In this document: piece after piece, positions 5,114 to 5,688 of the stretch
Position numbering within the stretch: position 1 is the stretch's first letter
Layout: every line of letters begins with the position of its first letter
Assembly (NCBI GenBank): GCA_020346805.1
Contig: CP070790.1
Span: 2,837,618 to 2,843,305, forward strand
From: Planctomycetota bacterium
Lineage (GTDB): Bacteria; Planctomycetota; Phycisphaerae; UBA1845; PWPN01
Length of the DNA: 5,688 nucleotides
Reading direction: 5' to 3'
The notes under the pieces: model-generated
The model's database searches: none
What the model saw: only the letters and a program-made list of their open reading frames with translations
Told to the model about the DNA's origin: nothing
Made by a program: the position numbers and the translations under genes

Positions 5114-5688
5114 ATTGTGAGTTTCCTGCTCACGCAGCCATTCGATGGTCTTTTTGACGCCTTCGGTGTAGGAGACGGTCGATTTCCAGCCCAATTCGAT
5201 GCGGGCTTTTTCGGCACTGAAATAACAACGCCGACCCATCAACCAGACAGCGTAGCGGGTAACCATGGGCGGATTCTTGAACTTAAAGAGATGGCCGACA
5301 CATTCGAGAATAAAGGCGACGCCATAGGCAAGCTTGTAGGGCACATGCTTGGTAACCGGCGGGGCCCCGAGTTCGGCGGCCAACAGGTTCATCCAATCCT
5401 TCTGTTTCATTATCCCGTCATTGCAGCAGTTGTAGGACTGGCCGACGGCGTTTTGGTTATCGGCGGCTAATATGGCGGCCTCGGCAACATTACCGGTGTA
5501 TACTACGTTGAGACGATTTTCGCCGTCGCCGAGTATTTTGGTTTTGCCTTGGCGCAGCATGCGGGCGAGGCGAAAGATGGTGGCCCGATCACGGGGGCCA
5601 TAGAGCCAACTGGGCCGGATTACAGTAAGGAGGATTTTTCCGTCCCGGTGCATGGCCCAGAGTTCCTTTTCGATCTGGGCCTTGGCTC
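5096..5688 (-). CDS. NAD-dependent epimerase/dehydratase (extended SDR), 5' truncated
   Basis: The C-terminal 196 residues of an extended short-chain dehydrogenase/reductase are visible; the N-terminal Rossmann part with the G-x-x-G-x-x-G motif lies beyond the right edge. The visible part opens with A-K-A-Q-I-E-K-E-L, whose first Lys fits the catalytic Lys of Y-x-x-x-K. R24-P-S-W-L-Y-G-P-R-D is the family's R-P-x-x-x-Y-G-P motif (counting from the first full codon at 5686). It continues with N-V-V-Y-T-G-N-V-A-E-A (the usual hinge near the substrate site), a C-terminal substrate-binding region, and the closing S-A-E-K-A-R-I-E-L-G-W segment with an E-G-V-K-K-T-I-E-W-L helix. These enzymes epimerise, dehydrate or oxidise nucleotide sugars; a 3-beta-hydroxysteroid-dehydrogenase-like member is also possible from this part alone. 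It is cytoplasmic, with no signal or membrane segment visible in this part. The last residues N-C-H-S-P-T and the stop (TGA 5098-5096) are largely encoded by the palindromic repeat. Confidence 0.85.
   Translation of the reverse strand, partial: AKAQIEKELWAMHRDGKILLTVIRPSWLYGPRDRATIFRLARMLRQGKTKILGDGENRLNVVYTGNVAEAAILAADNQNAVGQSYNCCNDGIMKQKDWMNLLAAELGAPPVTKHVPYKLAYGVAFILECVGHLFKFKNPPMVTRYAVWLMGRRCYFSAEKARIELGWKSTVSYTEGVKKTIEWLREQETHNCHSPT

Overview
The window looks like a bacterial chromosome fragment of moderate G+C. I infer a Planctomycetota or related PVC-group organism, probably known from metagenomes. The reasons are secreted proteins that join glycoside-hydrolase-like barrels to LamG jelly rolls and W-x-D-C-G / R-Y-E-G-G propeller repeats, and a nucleoside hydrolase of a type I associate with that group. 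This is inference from protein style, not a marker-gene result.

Layout, left to right: (1) 1-137, minus strand: the 5' end of a secreted protein with a signal peptide and the start of a DUF5060-like domain, cut by the window edge. (2) 138-519: a gene-free divergent region with a 17-bp dyad and short direct repeats. (3) 520-1611, plus strand: an exported nucleoside-hydrolase-family protein. (4) 1674-4795, minus strand: in effect one long gene broken into two frames. The first part (4795 to 3245) encodes a signal peptide, a GH-A-like TIM barrel and a C-terminal collagen-binding-like domain. The second part (about 3335 to 1674) encodes a LamG jelly roll with a seven-repeat propeller inserted in it. 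The second frame has no usable start of its own, and the two frames meet exactly at a run of ten A residues in the message. One added A (or two removed) gives a continuous protein of about 1040 residues. (5) 4796-5095: the leader region of that gene, containing most of a 91-bp palindromic, MITE-like repeat. (6) 5096-5688, minus strand: the C-terminal two thirds of an extended-SDR NAD-dependent epimerase/dehydratase, whose last codons and stop lie inside the repeat.

Taken together this looks like an accessory locus for extracellular glycan handling: three exported proteins (DUF5060-type, nucleoside-hydrolase-type and GH/LamG/propeller-type) beside a sugar-nucleotide-type epimerase. No substrate can be read from the sequence. 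The strongest item is the A10 frame junction, which is either slippage-based expression of a very long secreted protein, a fresh disabling mutation, or a homopolymer sequencing error. I saw no tRNA, rRNA, CRISPR array, transposase or recognisable defence system.
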